A DNA stretch of 64,000 nt. Source: Bacteroidia bacterium. GTDB lineage: Bacteria > Bacteroidota > Bacteroidia > UKL13-3. The stretch is taken from NCBI GenBank assembly GCA_020049855.1, contig JAGVLJ010000001.1, positions 1 through 64,000 of the forward strand, given 5' to 3'. Positions 53,286-62,639 of the stretch are shown here, in pieces. The position numbers and the translations under genes were made by a program. Every line of letters begins with the position of its first letter. The first letter of the stretch is position 1. The notes beneath the pieces are model-generated. The model was not told the origin of the DNA. It saw only the letters and a program-made list of their open reading frames with translations, and did no database searches.

Positions 53286-53293
53286 CAAATCTA
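53286..53293 (-). promoter_or_regulatory. Putative cysS -7 promoter box
   Basis: The minus strand reads TAGATTTG, matching TAnnTTTG, 22 bases before the TTG at 53264. It overlaps the first possible start codon at 53288 and so decides the start. Confidence 0.5.
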
Positions 53294-53309
53294 CACAATA
53301 AACCCTGTT

Positions 53310-54071
53310 TTACCTGATTACTTTATGGGTAATTCTATACCCCACCGAAAGGTTTAGGCCAATGTTTTTTAGCCTCGAATTGGTTGCTCCTGCATTTGCT
53401 ACAAACACTTTGGTAAAATAGTACTTGTAGTAAGGGATAATACGCAGTTGTATTTTTTTACTCAACTGGCGTTCGTAGCCTGCCCCCAGGTATCCGCCTA
53501 CTGCAAACGAGGCAAGGGAGCCCCTCTGTGCAATGCTTATTTTTCCTTTGGCTACCGTTGTTCCGCTGCCGGCTTCCTTGGTATATATTTTTTCGGTGGC
53601 ATCGTAATATTTTTCGGCATAAAGTCCTCCGGTAATACAAAACAACCATGTTTTTTTCCACGGAGGGGTAAATGTGTAGGTAAGCAAAAACGGTGCACCA
53701 AAATATTTGTACAACCTTACTTTTTTTGTGGTAACAAATGGAACGGAAGACGTGTCGGCAATTGCGGAATTGGTTCGAATATCTTTTTCTCCGGGATTGG
53801 TATAATACCCTCCTACCGTGAATTTAAAATTTTTAGAAACAAGATATGAAACAGTAAGCCCAATAGCTGTGGCAATTTTTGCTTTTTCATGCTTATCTCT
53901 GTCTGTTTTTACAGCCTCTCCTCCGGGGTTAGCAAACACCTTACTATTAGAATAGATTGGATCGAAGTGCAGTGCAAACTGAAGATGATCGGTTAGTCTT
54001 AACTGAGAAAAGCTCTGAAAAACAGTCAGCAGGAAAACAGTAAGCAGGAAAAATTTTTTGCCGGGGTTCAT
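53310..54071 (-). CDS. Predicted outer-membrane porin-like beta-barrel protein
   Basis: The frame opens at 54134, but ATG 54071 begins a proper signal peptide (MNPGKKFFLLTVFLLTVFQSFSQ). The mature part has alternating barrel strands (FTVGGYYTNPGEKDI, WLFCITGGLYAEKYY, IQLRIIPYYKYYFTKVFVANAG) and ends with SVGYRITHKVIR. It resembles Bacteroidota porin-family or PorT-like proteins. No substrate is evident. Confidence 0.62.
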   Translation of the reverse strand: MNPGKKFFLLTVFLLTVFQSFSQLRLTDHLQFALHFDPIYSNSKVFANPGGEAVKTDRDKHEKAKIATAIGLTVSYLVSKNFKFTVGGYYTNPGEKDIRTNSAIADTSSVPFVTTKKVRLYKYFGAPFLLTYTFTPPWKKTWLFCITGGLYAEKYYDATEKIYTKEAGSGTTVAKGKISIAQRGSLASFAVGGYLGAGYERQLSKKIQLRIIPYYKYYFTKVFVANAGATNSRLKNIGLNLSVGYRITHKVIR

Positions 54072-54183
54072 TTTTGTACTCTTCAAAATTAGCATTTGTC
54101 GGTGGTTTTTGCTCAATCGCTTTTTTGCCCGCAATATGGCCGAAATCCCTTAAACTTGCGGTTCTCTTTTTAAAATTATTGAA

Positions 54184-56340
54184 ATGAAAAAAATAAGTAC
54201 CGCGCTCTTTGCTTTGCTCATGGCTATAAACACATTGAAGGCCGATGAGGGTATGTGGATTCCTATGTTATTGAAAGGGTATCCGGCCGACCAAATGGCC
54301 AAAATGGGGTTAAAACTTACGCCCGAACAAATTTATGACATCAACCACTCGAGTATGAAAGATGCCATTGCTTGGTTCAACAACGGGTGTACTTCCGAAA
54401 TTATCTCCGACCAAGGTTTATTACTCACTAACCACCACTGCGGATACGGAGCAATTCAAAGCCTAAGTACGGACAATAATAATATTCTGAAATATGGTTT
54501 CTGGGCCAAAAACACCAAACAGGAGTTGTTTAATACCGGGGTTTCCATTTCTATTTTAGTACGTATGGAAGATATATCGGCACAGATAAACACGGCATTG
54601 GCCGGAGTAAGCCCTGATAAGTACAACGCCAAATTTGCCGAAGTAGTAAAACCCATCATTGAGAAAGCCAAAAAAGAAGGCGTGGGTTATGATGCCACTG
54701 TTCGTAGTTTTTATAAAGGAAATGAGTTCTATTTATTCGTGTTTGAAAAATTTACCGATGTGCGTTTAGTTGGAACTCCACCTGAGGCTATTGGAAAATT
54801 TGGGGGCGATACCGACAACTGGATGTGGCCCCGTCACACCGGAGATTTTTCGATGTTTCGCATTTATGCCAACAAAGATAATAAGCCTGCCGCCTATAGT
54901 CCCGATAATATACCCTACAAGCCACGTCATTCACTGCCCGTTTCCATTAAAGGAGTAAAAGATGGAGACTTTGCTATGGTTTACGGATTTCCGGGTCGAA
55001 CCAACCGCTACGAAACCTCGTATGGAGTAAAATTGGCAATTGACGAAAACAATCCGGCAATTGTAAAATTACGTACCAAGCGACTTGAACTGATGAAAGA
55101 ACAAATGGATGCCGACTCCAGTGTTGACCTTCAACTTTCTTCGCGCTATGCACAAATTGCCAATTACTGGAAATACTATATTGGCCAAACCGAACAACTG
55201 AAACGGCTAAAAGTGTATGAGCAAAAAGCTGCCGAAGAAGCGGAATTTCAAAAATGGGCAACCGACAAAACCGAATACAAAAATGTACTTGCCAACATTA
55301 AAACGGCTACCGAGGCATTTCGTCCGTACAGCTTGCACGGCACTTACCTGAACGAAGGTATTTACGCCTCTACCCTTGTAAATGTAGCTTCTATGTTTAT
55401 GAGTTGGGAAAAAGCGGCAACCGATACCTCCATGAAACGATTGGGAACCGACACTTCGGCTATGCATAAAGCTATCGAAAGCATAAGCGCTTCGCTTGTT
55501 GCTTCCTATAAACTGATGAATAAGGCATCGGATAAAAAAATTTTTGCCGCTATGCTTTGGTATTTTTATAAAGACATTCCTAAAGAGCAACACCCGGCAC
55601 TTTTAAAAACTATATTCAAAAAAGGAGACAAGGAAGAGGCTAAAGCATTTGCCAAAATGATTTTTGAAAAATCTATGTTCAGCGATTCGGCAAAAGTGCG
55701 TACCTTCTTAGCTAAACCATCATTGAGAAAATTGCAGAAAGACCCCGCCTTTCGCTATATCAAAGCCTTTACTGATAACTATAATAACAACTACCTGAAG
55801 TATGCTAAAGACTACATTCAGGTAATTACTGCCGAGGGGAAAGCCTACATGAAAGCCCTGAGGGAAATGCAACCCAATAAAGTGTTTTACCCCGATGCCA
55901 ATAGCACCCTACGCCTTACCTACGGAACCGTAAAAAGCTACGATGGTAAAGATGCGGTACACTACGAGTACATGACCCACCTGAGTGGGGTAATGGAAAA
56001 AGAACAGCCGGGTGATGATGAATTTGAAGTGCCCGCCAAACTAAAACAACTATATCAGAAAAAAGATTTTGGCCGCTATGCCGAAAACGGGGATGTACCG
56101 GTAGCATTTATTACTACCACCGATATTACCGGAGGAAACTCAGGCAGTCCAGTGATTAATGGTAACGGGGAACTTATCGGATTGGCATTTGATGGTAACT
56201 GGGAGGCCATGAGTGGCGATATTGCCTTCGACCCTAAATATAAACGTACCATCAGCGTAGATATTCGTTACGTGCTTTTTATTGTTGAAAAATATGGAGA
56301 AGCGGCAAACCTGATTGACGAAATTAAACTCGTAAATTAA
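54184..56340 (+). CDS. S46-family dipeptidyl peptidase, DPP7-like
   Basis: This 718-residue secreted or periplasmic serine exopeptidase removes dipeptides from oligopeptides. It has the signal peptide MKKISTALFALLMAINTLKA and the S46 catalytic set: H85 (LLLTNHHCGYGAI), D221 (WPRHTGDFSMFRIYA) and S653 (DITGGNSGSPVINGNGE). The residue equivalent to the specificity position in the family is Gly671 (AFDGNWEAMSGD); Gly here is DPP7-like (hydrophobic P1) whereas Arg marks DPP11 (acidic P1). A TAnnTTTG-like box with one mismatch (TAAACTTG) lies about 26 bases upstream. It supports an asaccharolytic or peptide-scavenging lifestyle. Confidence 0.92.
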   Translation: MKKISTALFALLMAINTLKADEGMWIPMLLKGYPADQMAKMGLKLTPEQIYDINHSSMKDAIAWFNNGCTSEIISDQGLLLTNHHCGYGAIQSLSTDNNNILKYGFWAKNTKQELFNTGVSISILVRMEDISAQINTALAGVSPDKYNAKFAEVVKPIIEKAKKEGVGYDATVRSFYKGNEFYLFVFEKFTDVRLVGTPPEAIGKFGGDTDNWMWPRHTGDFSMFRIYANKDNKPAAYSPDNIPYKPRHSLPVSIKGVKDGDFAMVYGFPGRTNRYETSYGVKLAIDENNPAIVKLRTKRLELMKEQMDADSSVDLQLSSRYAQIANYWKYYIGQTEQLKRLKVYEQKAAEEAEFQKWATDKTEYKNVLANIKTATEAFRPYSLHGTYLNEGIYASTLVNVASMFMSWEKAATDTSMKRLGTDTSAMHKAIESISASLVASYKLMNKASDKKIFAAMLWYFYKDIPKEQHPALLKTIFKKGDKEEAKAFAKMIFEKSMFSDSAKVRTFLAKPSLRKLQKDPAFRYIKAFTDNYNNNYLKYAKDYIQVITAEGKAYMKALREMQPNKVFYPDANSTLRLTYGTVKSYDGKDAVHYEYMTHLSGVMEKEQPGDDEFEVPAKLKQLYQKKDFGRYAENGDVPVAFITTTDITGGNSGSPVINGNGELIGLAFDGNWEAMSGDIAFDPKYKRTISVDIRYVLFIVEKYGEAANLIDEIKLVN

Positions 56341-56361
56341 TTTTTGCCTAACCCTTAACAA

Positions 56362-56392
56362 AAAACTCCGACCGTTTAATGGTCGGAGTTTT
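56362..56392. terminator. Intrinsic terminator after the S46 peptidase
   Basis: A perfect 12-bp stem, AAAACTCCGACC / GGTCGGAGTTTT, spans a 7-nt loop (GTTTAAT) and is followed by T residues. It also serves the convergent gene at 56420. Confidence 0.88.
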
Positions 56393-56419
56393 TTGTTTTA
56401 CTAATAAGCATGTCATCAC

Positions 56420-56737
56420 CTATCGGCAATCTCTAGCTTCGGTTTTACACGCTGCAATAATTACAGTGTCCTGATTACTCATGCTTCCTCCGGTTAAACT
56501 CACCGATTGCAAAGTATGGACACCTGCCGGTAAAGAGTAGCTTACCGTTTTACTAGGATCAAGCGAACCATAATTTGTTCCATCAATCAAAATCTTTTGA
56601 GCGGTGTTAGCCGAAGTATTAGAAACCTTAAGAACTCCATAACCCGGACGAGGGCAATTGTCATCTTTTTTGTCCATTGTACAGGAGTCTCCAAAAATAA
56701 TAAACAGCCCCAATGTCATTAGTGTAATCGCCTTCAT
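56420..56737 (-). CDS. Small predicted lipoprotein (105 aa), PEGA-like
   Basis: The signal ends in the lipobox FIIFGDSC (Cys near residue 19). The rest (GVLKVSNTSANTAQKILIDGTNYGSLDPSKTVSYSLPAGVHTLQSVSL) resembles a PEGA-like beta unit: a short pattern of hydrophobic strand, GTNYG turn and P-A-G-x-H-T-L. It is a candidate small surface lipoprotein. I see no operon partner; the next gene upstream on this strand is 165 bases away across a hairpin. Confidence 0.62.
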   Translation of the reverse strand: MKAITLMTLGLFIIFGDSCTMDKKDDNCPRPGYGVLKVSNTSANTAQKILIDGTNYGSLDPSKTVSYSLPAGVHTLQSVSLTGGSMSNQDTVIIAACKTEARDCR

Positions 56738-56840
56738 TTTTATTTAAAATTATGTTGTAGTTCAAAAAACAAAGCTACTACTGCCTGCTAGGGTATCTTA
56801 TGACTTTATTTAGTTTTCGGATTGATTAATATCAGTTATC

Positions 56841-56871
56841 CCGATCCAATACAAGGGTTGTATTGGATCGG
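56841..56871. repeat. 14-bp perfect inverted repeat, hairpin downstream of the glycosidase-like gene
   Basis: CCGATCCAATACAA and TTGTATTGGATCGG flank a GGG loop. A short T run follows only on the plus strand, whereas the neighbouring genes run on the minus strand, so as a terminator for them the orientation is atypical. Confidence 0.65.
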
Positions 56872-56902
56872 TTTTTGACAGCAGATCTTCTGCCCATCGG
56901 TT

Positions 56903-59467
56903 TTATTTCGTATCAGACTTTACTACCAAACGTCTTATGTAGGCTTGCCCGTTGGTATCGGCTTTAATAAAATAAATTCCCGAGGTCATTCCATCAATAG
57001 TCATCCCGGTTTTCTTTTCGTTAGTTTGCCTGTCCGCAACCTGTTCCCCGTTTACGTTAAAAAGGGTTATTCGTTTAATAGTTTCCTCACATTCAACAGT
57101 AAACATAGTAGCTGCGGGATTGGGATAAACCAGAAACGTTTGTTGCGTGGCTCCCGGCATAGTGGCCACACCTGTACTGAACGTGACATTGAGGTACACA
57201 TCGGCCGGCTCCGAGAGGCTCATGCCATCATACACGCAATATTGAAAACTGTCCTGTCCCATAAATCCGGCATCGGCTGTATAGGTAAACGATCCATTTT
57301 TATTCAGCGTAAGGTTGCCATGTGCGGGAGTTGTAATCATCACAGCTTCGAGTACGTTGCCATCCATGTCAAAATCATTTTTCATTACCCCGTTGGCCGC
57401 GTTTATCTGCACGGGTGTTAGTGTATTCAACACTGCGTATTGATCGCATACTGCATTCGCTTTACTGTTGAACAACGGCAGCTGATTTTTCATAACATAA
57501 TACGAAGTTTTTAATACTTCCTGCACATCAAGAGCCGTGTTCCACAATGGCCAACTGAAGCGGGCAGATGGTGTTAGGGAAAATCCATGATAAAATACCG
57601 TTATCGAAATCCCGTCAGATGTGGTGTCTTTGGCTCCAGCTATATCTTTATAATCATGAAACACCTTCATTTTATCGGGGGCGGTAAATTGCAGGTAATT
57701 CCAAGGAAGTTTGATGTCTATATAGCCATCGTAAATAGTTATCGCATCTTTTGATGAGGCTAATAATCCTCCTTTATTTACTTGCAGACTGCCTATATAC
57801 TGCACATCAGAGTACACATAGTTATTGCGCATACGCACCAGATTCCATTTACCCCCGTTGCTTACTATTGAGTGGAATAACTGAGCAGGAGTGGTTAAAT
57901 TATGCCATATACCAAACAAATCATAGGCTTCGGTTACAAAAAGATCGGCCGAATAATTGGTAATTCGCAGGGCAAACTCAGCACGGTTGCTTACTGTTTG
58001 TCCTTCAGGAAGAATTGATTCGCCCAGAGATGCGGCATAGGTATCGAACGTAATCCAGATCGTATCGGGCAACGCCATGGCTTGCGCCAAATCCAGGCGT
58101 AACTTAAAAAAATCATAATCAGCCCCGGCCTTAATTGTTGTAACCGATGAGCCGGGAGAAAAACTTTGCCAGTTTTGCAGGTTGTTTTGTTTTTGAAAAC
58201 TTACCAACCCAAAGTTCTGTTCGGCCGAAGATAGGTTATGCCATAGGATGCGGCTGTCGGCATCATAATCCAAAGGGTCGGCTATCCAGGTACGTTTAAA
58301 CCATTCATCAATCCAGGAAAAAACTATCCCTCCACCGCATCCGGCTGTTTGTAAATTGTGCAGCATTCGCATATTGTTTTCTCCCTGTTGCCGTTCATCA
58401 AAACCACCATGGTGCATACCACTTTGTGCAAAACGAGCCACTACCCAACTGGATGGCACACCGTACTCACCAATAATAAGCGGAAATTTTTTGTATGCTT
58501 GTTTTAAAAAGGTCAGGTATCCTAGGTAACTGTTTTGACCAATATCATCAGTAAAATTTGCATATCTGGGGTCGTTGCTCACAAAATCGGGATAATAGGG
58601 ATAGGCGTGATAGCTGGCAAAATAACCTGCGGGAGCCAGGCTTATATCAAGATTAGATACATTTATCGAAACGGTATCTTCGCCTCGGCTCGGCTCTTCG
58701 GGGTGGGCAATAGGATCAAGCGTAGGCCAGCTTGAAAAACTTACAGGCCGCATGGTTTGATAATATTGATACTCGTAAGTAACCAAATGGTTTAGTCGCT
58801 CGGCAATCCAGGCCTCGGCAGGGGTGGCTCCGGCAATAGAGATACGTGGCCCTGTAAAAGCACTGATGCCTGCATGATTCCTGTTGGCGTTTAAAACCTC
58901 AATCGGAAAAACCTCACGACCGGCAATATATCCCATCACCCATTTCGACACATCGGTGGCATAAGTTCCCCAGGCTTTTCCAACCCGTTGTGCAATAAAT
59001 TTATTTCCGTGTATGCAGTCAATATTGTCATTTATTTCCTGATCAAAAACAGAAGTAAGCTCATATACGTCCTGTTGGTAATTGGGAACATCTTCATCAA
59101 GCCATACCTCTTGAAAAATATACATTGGATTTTGCGGGTTGGCGTCATTAATTGAATCAAGTACCTGATAAAAATGTGGCATATGCAGCGTGTACAACCG
59201 TATCACATTAAACCCGGCAGCTTTCATCTTCACAATCCAGTTTACATATTGCTGCCTTGGTACATCCATTTCTCCAGGGAACTTTCCGGGAACCGATGCC
59301 CCTAAATTAATTCCTTTTACAAAAAAAGGAACATACTTGCTGCCATTCCACACCGTCAGGTGAAGAGAGTCGACACTAAACGGAACCGAATCATTAGGAT
59401 TGCATCCCGTGGCCGAAACGCGCAGGGCAGCCAATAACAAAACAAATAATGTGTTAATTTTTTTCAT
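56903..59467 (-). CDS. Secreted TIM-barrel glycosidase-like protein with cadherin-like domain and T9SS type A sorting domain
   Basis: This protein of about 854 residues has a signal peptide MKKINTLFVLLLAALRVSA. The N-terminal domain (about residues 25-400) fits a (beta/alpha)8 glycosidase: YVPFFVKGINLGASVPGKFPGE, GFNVIRLYTLHMPHF, WVMGYIAGREVFPIEV, SYHAYPYYPDFV and PLIIGEYGVPSS, where the last Glu would be the nucleophile and the position of the E in GREVF would suit the acid/base. A cadherin-like repeat (GNLTLNKNGSFTYTADAGFMGQDSFQYCVYDG) and a sorting domain (LVYPNPAATMFTVECEE to MTSGIYFIKAD) follow. Substrate and family number are not assignable. ATG 59467 is chosen; 59488 is longer by seven codons. 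Confidence 0.77.
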   Translation of the reverse strand: MKKINTLFVLLLAALRVSATGCNPNDSVPFSVDSLHLTVWNGSKYVPFFVKGINLGASVPGKFPGEMDVPRQQYVNWIVKMKAAGFNVIRLYTLHMPHFYQVLDSINDANPQNPMYIFQEVWLDEDVPNYQQDVYELTSVFDQEINDNIDCIHGNKFIAQRVGKAWGTYATDVSKWVMGYIAGREVFPIEVLNANRNHAGISAFTGPRISIAGATPAEAWIAERLNHLVTYEYQYYQTMRPVSFSSWPTLDPIAHPEEPSRGEDTVSINVSNLDISLAPAGYFASYHAYPYYPDFVSNDPRYANFTDDIGQNSYLGYLTFLKQAYKKFPLIIGEYGVPSSWVVARFAQSGMHHGGFDERQQGENNMRMLHNLQTAGCGGGIVFSWIDEWFKRTWIADPLDYDADSRILWHNLSSAEQNFGLVSFQKQNNLQNWQSFSPGSSVTTIKAGADYDFFKLRLDLAQAMALPDTIWITFDTYAASLGESILPEGQTVSNRAEFALRITNYSADLFVTEAYDLFGIWHNLTTPAQLFHSIVSNGGKWNLVRMRNNYVYSDVQYIGSLQVNKGGLLASSKDAITIYDGYIDIKLPWNYLQFTAPDKMKVFHDYKDIAGAKDTTSDGISITVFYHGFSLTPSARFSWPLWNTALDVQEVLKTSYYVMKNQLPLFNSKANAVCDQYAVLNTLTPVQINAANGVMKNDFDMDGNVLEAVMITTPAHGNLTLNKNGSFTYTADAGFMGQDSFQYCVYDGMSLSEPADVYLNVTFSTGVATMPGATQQTFLVYPNPAATMFTVECEETIKRITLFNVNGEQVADRQTNEKKTGMTIDGMTSGIYFIKADTNGQAYIRRLVVKSDTK

Positions 59468-59556
59468 GTGGTGTGTTAAGTTTTTCAAAATACCCCAATC
59501 TAATGCAAGTGTAGTGTGTTATTCGGTAAAACCCGATTTTTGCGTGTTAAGTATTT

Positions 59557-61584
59557 TCATTTCAGGAGTATTGGTCCGCAAAGGTTATGTTCTACCATCC
59601 ACTTGCTGCATTGTATCATGCTCATGGCATAGGTTTTCATGCTGTCGGCTTTTGCTTTTTCGGTCTTCAGCTTATTCACCGGATCGTTTTTCACGTAATC
59701 ATACAATGATTCTTCACCATGTTGCCGCCATTCATAAAAACGGTGGTGGTCAATACAGCCTATTTTATCATCGGCCGAAAACATGATGTATGGCCGCTTT
59801 TCCCTGAGTAAATCTATTCCAAACGTGTTGTTTACATAACTGAATTTTAACAGCCCCATCAACGTTGGAAAAACATCCAGCTGCCCGCCTATCATGGTAT
59901 AAGCTGTTGGTTTTATAAACGAGGTGTCAGGCGAAAAAATAATGAACGGAACATGGTGGTAACTCAGGGGCATATCATAAGGGGTGCTTCCTACTACTGC
60001 GCCATGGTCGGCAATAAAAATAAAAACGGTATTGGCGTACCAATTTTCTTTTTTTGCCAGTTCAAGAAAATAGCCGATAGACCAATCGGCATACTCCACA
60101 ATTTGCGTTTGAATAGCACCAGGCCCGGGTTTAAACGGAATATTATCGGGCAGTACATAGGGCCCATGATCGCTGGTAGTTAGCATGGTTGCAAAAAACG
60201 GTTTTCCCTGTTCTGCTATTTTCCGTATTTGGGGAATAGAAAACTCAAACATAAAATGATCGGGCACCCCAAAAATAGAATGTACCCTGCTTTTGGGATA
60301 GTCCTTTTGTGCTATAATGCGGTCAAAATTATTTTGGCCAAGAAACCCTCCTGCATTGTCAAATGTTTCAAAGTGAGTAGTGAAATAGGTAGTGCTGTAC
60401 CCATATTGTTTCATCACCCACGGAAAACCGCTGTAGTATGGAACTTTTAATACACTCATAGAATGCTCGCGCATAAATGGCGGGTATGAAAACAGCGTTC
60501 CGTAAATGCCATTATAGGTATGTTTACCGGCCGAGTAAATGTGGTCAAAGCTCAGCGATATTTTTGCCAAACTGTCAAGTATGGGTGTAAGGTTTTGTTT
60601 GTTTCCATATCGCCCCATTTTGCTGGCCGACATACTTTCCATTAACACCAACACCACGTTTTTTTTTATCGGTTCTACATCGTACACCATGTTGCGGGCC
60701 AAGGGCGACTCATAGCCCGAAAGGGTGGTGCCTAAATAACTGCGTACATTGGTTATGGCCTGCTGTTCGTTTATCAAAACAACCTTGTCAAAATAACTTA
60801 CCATTAAGGTGAACACCGGATTTAATCCAAGTTGATTGGAAACAGCATAGTTGCACACAAAAGCATTTTCAATGCGTATGGGAGCCTGCTTTCTTCCTCT
60901 GATGCCTAAAAACAACACAAATAAAAACAACAATGCTATTGAAATTCGTTTTGCATAAAATTGTGCCGGACGGGTAATAACCGACCGGTCTGGATCATCA
61001 GCAAAAAAAGAGTGCAGCCTTATTTTTGTAAACCGAACAAATAACCATAACAGTATGAGAAAAAGAAAAAAGTAGCTAAAATAGCTAGACTCCTGAACAA
61101 TCATGCTTGCCACAAAACCCGGTGTACTCATCCAGTTAAACACCGCTGCCGTAAGGCGCGAAACGTTGTAATGAAAATAGGGAATATCGGCTGCACAAAT
61201 AAAAAATGCCAGCGTGTACATAATAATTATATAGTACCAAAAAACCCTGTACAGCCTACCAATATTTTTGGTTTCAAACAGCCATGCTATGGTTAACACC
61301 AAAGCGGGAAGTGCAAGTAAATAACAACTCACTACCGAATCGAACAACACGCCCTTTTCAAATCCCCACCAGTTAAATAATATTTTGGCGTTAAGCGGCA
61401 TTTCCTCCATCAGGTTTAATGATGTAACAAACAATACCACTCTGAAAATCGAGAATAATACAAGACCCCTCAGGTAAACAATCAATATAAACTGAATATG
61501 TCTGGGAAGTAACTGAAACGCTTTTCGGATATATTTTCTCAAAAATGGTGCTTTATTCGAAAGCAATATTACTAAATCAAGCAC
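59557..61584 (-). CDS. LTA-synthase-family membrane sulfatase-like enzyme
   Basis: This 675-residue protein has five or so N-terminal membrane helices (about residues 30-230) and a C-terminal alkaline-phosphatase-fold catalytic domain. The family motifs are SMSASKMGRYGNKQNLTPILDSL, AGKHTYNGIYGTLFSYPP with the catalytic Thr (near residue 353), TTSDHGPY and FIADHGAVVG for metal binding. LTA synthases and their Gram-negative relatives transfer phosphoglycerol or phosphoethanolamine to surface lipids or glycans. The acceptor here is unknown. The start is a GTG. It is 90 bases upstream of the glycosidase-like gene on the same strand. Confidence 0.85.
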   Translation of the reverse strand: MLDLVILLSNKAPFLRKYIRKAFQLLPRHIQFILIVYLRGLVLFSIFRVVLFVTSLNLMEEMPLNAKILFNWWGFEKGVLFDSVVSCYLLALPALVLTIAWLFETKNIGRLYRVFWYYIIIMYTLAFFICAADIPYFHYNVSRLTAAVFNWMSTPGFVASMIVQESSYFSYFFLFLILLWLFVRFTKIRLHSFFADDPDRSVITRPAQFYAKRISIALLFLFVLFLGIRGRKQAPIRIENAFVCNYAVSNQLGLNPVFTLMVSYFDKVVLINEQQAITNVRSYLGTTLSGYESPLARNMVYDVEPIKKNVVLVLMESMSASKMGRYGNKQNLTPILDSLAKISLSFDHIYSAGKHTYNGIYGTLFSYPPFMREHSMSVLKVPYYSGFPWVMKQYGYSTTYFTTHFETFDNAGGFLGQNNFDRIIAQKDYPKSRVHSIFGVPDHFMFEFSIPQIRKIAEQGKPFFATMLTTSDHGPYVLPDNIPFKPGPGAIQTQIVEYADWSIGYFLELAKKENWYANTVFIFIADHGAVVGSTPYDMPLSYHHVPFIIFSPDTSFIKPTAYTMIGGQLDVFPTLMGLLKFSYVNNTFGIDLLREKRPYIMFSADDKIGCIDHHRFYEWRQHGEESLYDYVKNDPVNKLKTEKAKADSMKTYAMSMIQCSKWMVEHNLCGPILLK

Positions 61585-61633
61585 ACAAGTTTAAGCTCGG
61601 TTCACTTTATTTCCTGTATAATTTTTTTTAATT

Positions 61634-62209
61634 TTGACGGTGCATAACATTGAACCGCATTTTAACTGGAGAGATTTGTACAAGGCCGAGGAAGACCCCG
61701 CCTCCCCGTTTTTTGAACGGGAGTACAGTGAATTTGAGTACACCAATCAGGTATATAACTACCTGCTGCACCCGCAGTGGGACGATATTGGCTCCAACAC
61801 CTTGTACCTGAAAATTTTGTTTACCGACTACGAGGAGGGCTTTACCATTTTTGAATTAATTGGCGAATGGAACGATGCTATTAACAACGATGTGATGCTG
61901 CTGAAGCGCGATATAGCCGAGCTGCTGATGGAAGACGGAATAAATAAATTTATTTTAATTGGTGAAAACGTGCTCAACTTTCACAGCTCTGACGACAGCT
62001 ACTACGAAGAGTGGTTTCAGGACGTGGATAACGGCTGGATTGCAGCCATCAATTTTCAGGAACATGTACTGCACGAATTTAGACACAGCCATATAGATTA
62101 TTACCTGAATTTTGGCGGAGAGCTGGATAATTTGCCCTGGAGAAAATTCTCGCCACAGCAGTTTTATCAAAAAGTAAAAGAGGTATTGAGCCGCAGGTTG
62201 CCCGCTTAA
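61634..62209 (+). CDS. Conserved hypothetical protein (about 190 aa)
   Basis: I recall a Bacteroidota family with this core but no function. It is soluble, with no signal peptide, and rich in acidic and aromatic residues (REYSEFEYTNQVYNYLLHPQWDDIGSNTLYLKILFTDYEEGFTIFELIGEWNDAINNDVMLLKRDI). The start is doubtful. TTG 61634 lies inside a TAATTTTG -7-like box (61629-61636), so GTG 61640 or a codon slightly downstream is also possible. It ends six bases before the convergent IscA-type gene. Confidence 0.7.
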   Translation: MTVHNIEPHFNWRDLYKAEEDPASPFFEREYSEFEYTNQVYNYLLHPQWDDIGSNTLYLKILFTDYEEGFTIFELIGEWNDAINNDVMLLKRDIAELLMEDGINKFILIGENVLNFHSSDDSYYEEWFQDVDNGWIAAINFQEHVLHEFRHSHIDYYLNFGGELDNLPWRKFSPQQFYQKVKEVLSRRLPA

Positions 62210-62215
62210 CCGGTG

Positions 62216-62542
62216 TTAAACCGCAAAGCTCTCGCCACAACTGCAGGTACGGCTGGCATTGGGGTTGTTGAAAGCAAATCCTTTTCCATTAAGTCCGTCA
62301 GAAAAATCGAGCTCGGTGCCAAACAGGTACAACATGCTGCGCATATCTACTACTACTTTCACCCCCTCGGTATTAAACTCCTGGTCTCCGGCTTTTAACT
62401 CCTTATCAAAATCCAAATCGTAGGATAACCCCGAGCAGCCCCCGCTTTTCACGGAAACACGCAGAAAATACTGCTCATCGTAATTCGACTCGCTGCGAAG
62501 GTTTACTAAACGGCTTTTTGCTTTTTCTGTTACTGTAATCAT
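62216..62542 (-). CDS. A-type iron-sulfur cluster carrier, IscA/SufA/ErpA family
   Basis: This 108-residue protein carries the three conserved cysteines of the A-type family: C36 (SGGCSGLSYDLDF) and the C-terminal pair C100-S-C102 (TCSCGESF). Such proteins deliver iron or [Fe-S] clusters to apo-enzymes. No other isc or suf gene is visible in the window. Subfamily (IscA, SufA or ErpA) cannot be decided from sequence here. Confidence 0.9.
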   Translation of the reverse strand: MITVTEKAKSRLVNLRSESNYDEQYFLRVSVKSGGCSGLSYDLDFDKELKAGDQEFNTEGVKVVVDMRSMLYLFGTELDFSDGLNGKGFAFNNPNASRTCSCGESFAV

Positions 62543-62639
62543 GGCTTGTTGCCTGTTGAACTAGGGCACAAAGGTAGAATAATTCTAAATAACATGCGCT
62601 ATATTCCCTCATTTTCTCTTTTTACCCTTACTTTGCCTT

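Noticed and set aside
62216-62542. Iron-sulfur operon context
   Set aside because: No other isc or suf gene is in the window, so I do not assign a system.
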